Shown one piece after another: positions 63,651 through 64,000 of a stretch of 64,000 nucleotides of DNA (the first letter of the stretch is position 1; each line of letters starts with the position of its first letter). Both the position numbers and the translations under genes were made by a program. This stretch comes from Nocardioides pinisoli. Its GTDB lineage: Bacteria > Actinomycetota > Actinomycetes > Propionibacteriales > Nocardioidaceae. Where the stretch lies: contig NZ_JANARS010000014.1 in NCBI RefSeq assembly GCF_024199985.1, positions 1 to 64,000 of the forward strand, read 5' to 3'. Below the pieces are notes generated by a model. It was not told where the DNA came from and made no database searches. It saw only the letters and a list, made by a program, of their open reading frames with translations.

Positions 63651-64000
63651 TCAGACCAGCGTCTCGGTCATGCGCGACGAGCCGCCGAGCACGTGCAGGT
63701 GGGTGTGGAACACCGTCTGCCCGGCGCCGGCGCCGGTGTTGGCGACGAGCCGGTAGTCCGCGTTGCCGGACGCGCGGGCGACCTCGTCGGCCAGGGCGAC
63801 GAGGTGGCCGATGCTGGCGGGATCGGCGGCCGCGGACGCGGCGGCGTTGTCGTGGTGGTCCACCGAGATCACGAGCGCGTGGAACAGAGCCTGCGGGTTG
63901 AGGTCCTTGATCGAGACGCCGTGGTCGTTGCGGCCGAGCACGTCGGCCGGGACCTCACCTGCGACGATCCTGCAGAAGATGCACTCGGGCGCCGTCTCGC
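63651..64000 (-). CDS. HIT-family nucleotide-binding protein (partial)
   Basis: The start is beyond the right edge. Translated to the edge, the protein begins ETAPECIFCRIVAGEVPAD, a usual HIT N-terminus with CxxC. The catalytic triad is FHTHLHVLGG near the C-terminus. HIT proteins hydrolyse AMP- or ADP-ribose-like nucleotides. It is the next gene upstream of the copper lipoprotein on the same strand. Confidence 0.9.
   Translation of the reverse strand, partial: ETAPECIFCRIVAGEVPADVLGRNDHGVSIKDLNPQALFHALVISVDHHDNAAASAAADPASIGHLVALADEVARASGNADYRLVANTGAGAGQTVFHTHLHVLGGSSRMTETLV

Overview
The window is GC-rich actinobacterial chromosome. GTG starts are frequent, third codon positions are strongly G/C, and the core order (rrn leader next to tyrS; dnaG-dgt-dusB-glyS-uppS-recO-leuA-era-CorC-ybeY-phoH-HIT) fits Nocardioidaceae, most likely a Nocardioides-like organism. 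This assignment is inference from gene order, the 10-methyl fatty acid genes and the repeat style; no 16S sequence lies inside the window.

Layout. 1-475: promoter and antitermination leader of an rRNA operon running off the left edge. 476-13811: tyrS, then two paralogous membrane Ser/Thr kinases bracketing a NarL-type two-component pair and a three-gene redox operon (GltD-like flavoprotein, single-chain pyruvate:ferredoxin oxidoreductase, dihydroorotate-dehydrogenase-like protein). 13812-20008: hydrolases (arylsulfatase, beta-lactamase-fold esterase, HSL-type esterase) and a PucR-type regulator; an acetyl-CoA synthetase N-terminal stub sits directly upstream of the arylsulfatase. 20009-20401: two IS remnants beside a CAU-anticodon tRNA. 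20414-28991: acetyltransferase, DUF1800/DUF1501 pair, PIG-L deacetylase, GAF-ANTAR and GAF-SpoIIE proteins. 29096-38597: tRNA-Asn, dnaG, a small stress/membrane cassette, dgt, a secreted SH3-type protein, dusB and glyS. 38662-43481: a zinc-uptake operon (znuA-znuC-znuB-zur) with two Zur-type operators over what looks like a leaderless promoter, followed by uppS. 43570-46613: an accessory island of REP-like palindromes, a frameshifted IS30 element and a DUF222-HNH nuclease, lying between uppS and recO. 46787-64000: recO, leuA with a Leu-codon leader peptide, small metabolic genes, era, the 10-methyl fatty acid pair tmsA/tmsB, then CorC, ybeY, phoH, a PHM-like copper lipoprotein and a HIT protein cut by the right edge.

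How genes work together. The GltD-like/POR/DHOD-like operon looks like an electron-transfer module (NAD(P)H-ferredoxin-2-oxoacid); its divergent two-component system and a DevR-like box in the shared intergenic region suggest redox or low-oxygen control. The zinc operon is autoregulated by Zur. LeuA is probably controlled by leucine-codon attenuation. TmsA and TmsB are translationally coupled and should convert oleoyl phospholipids to 10-methylstearoyl chains. All functional calls come from reading motifs and context; no database search was run.
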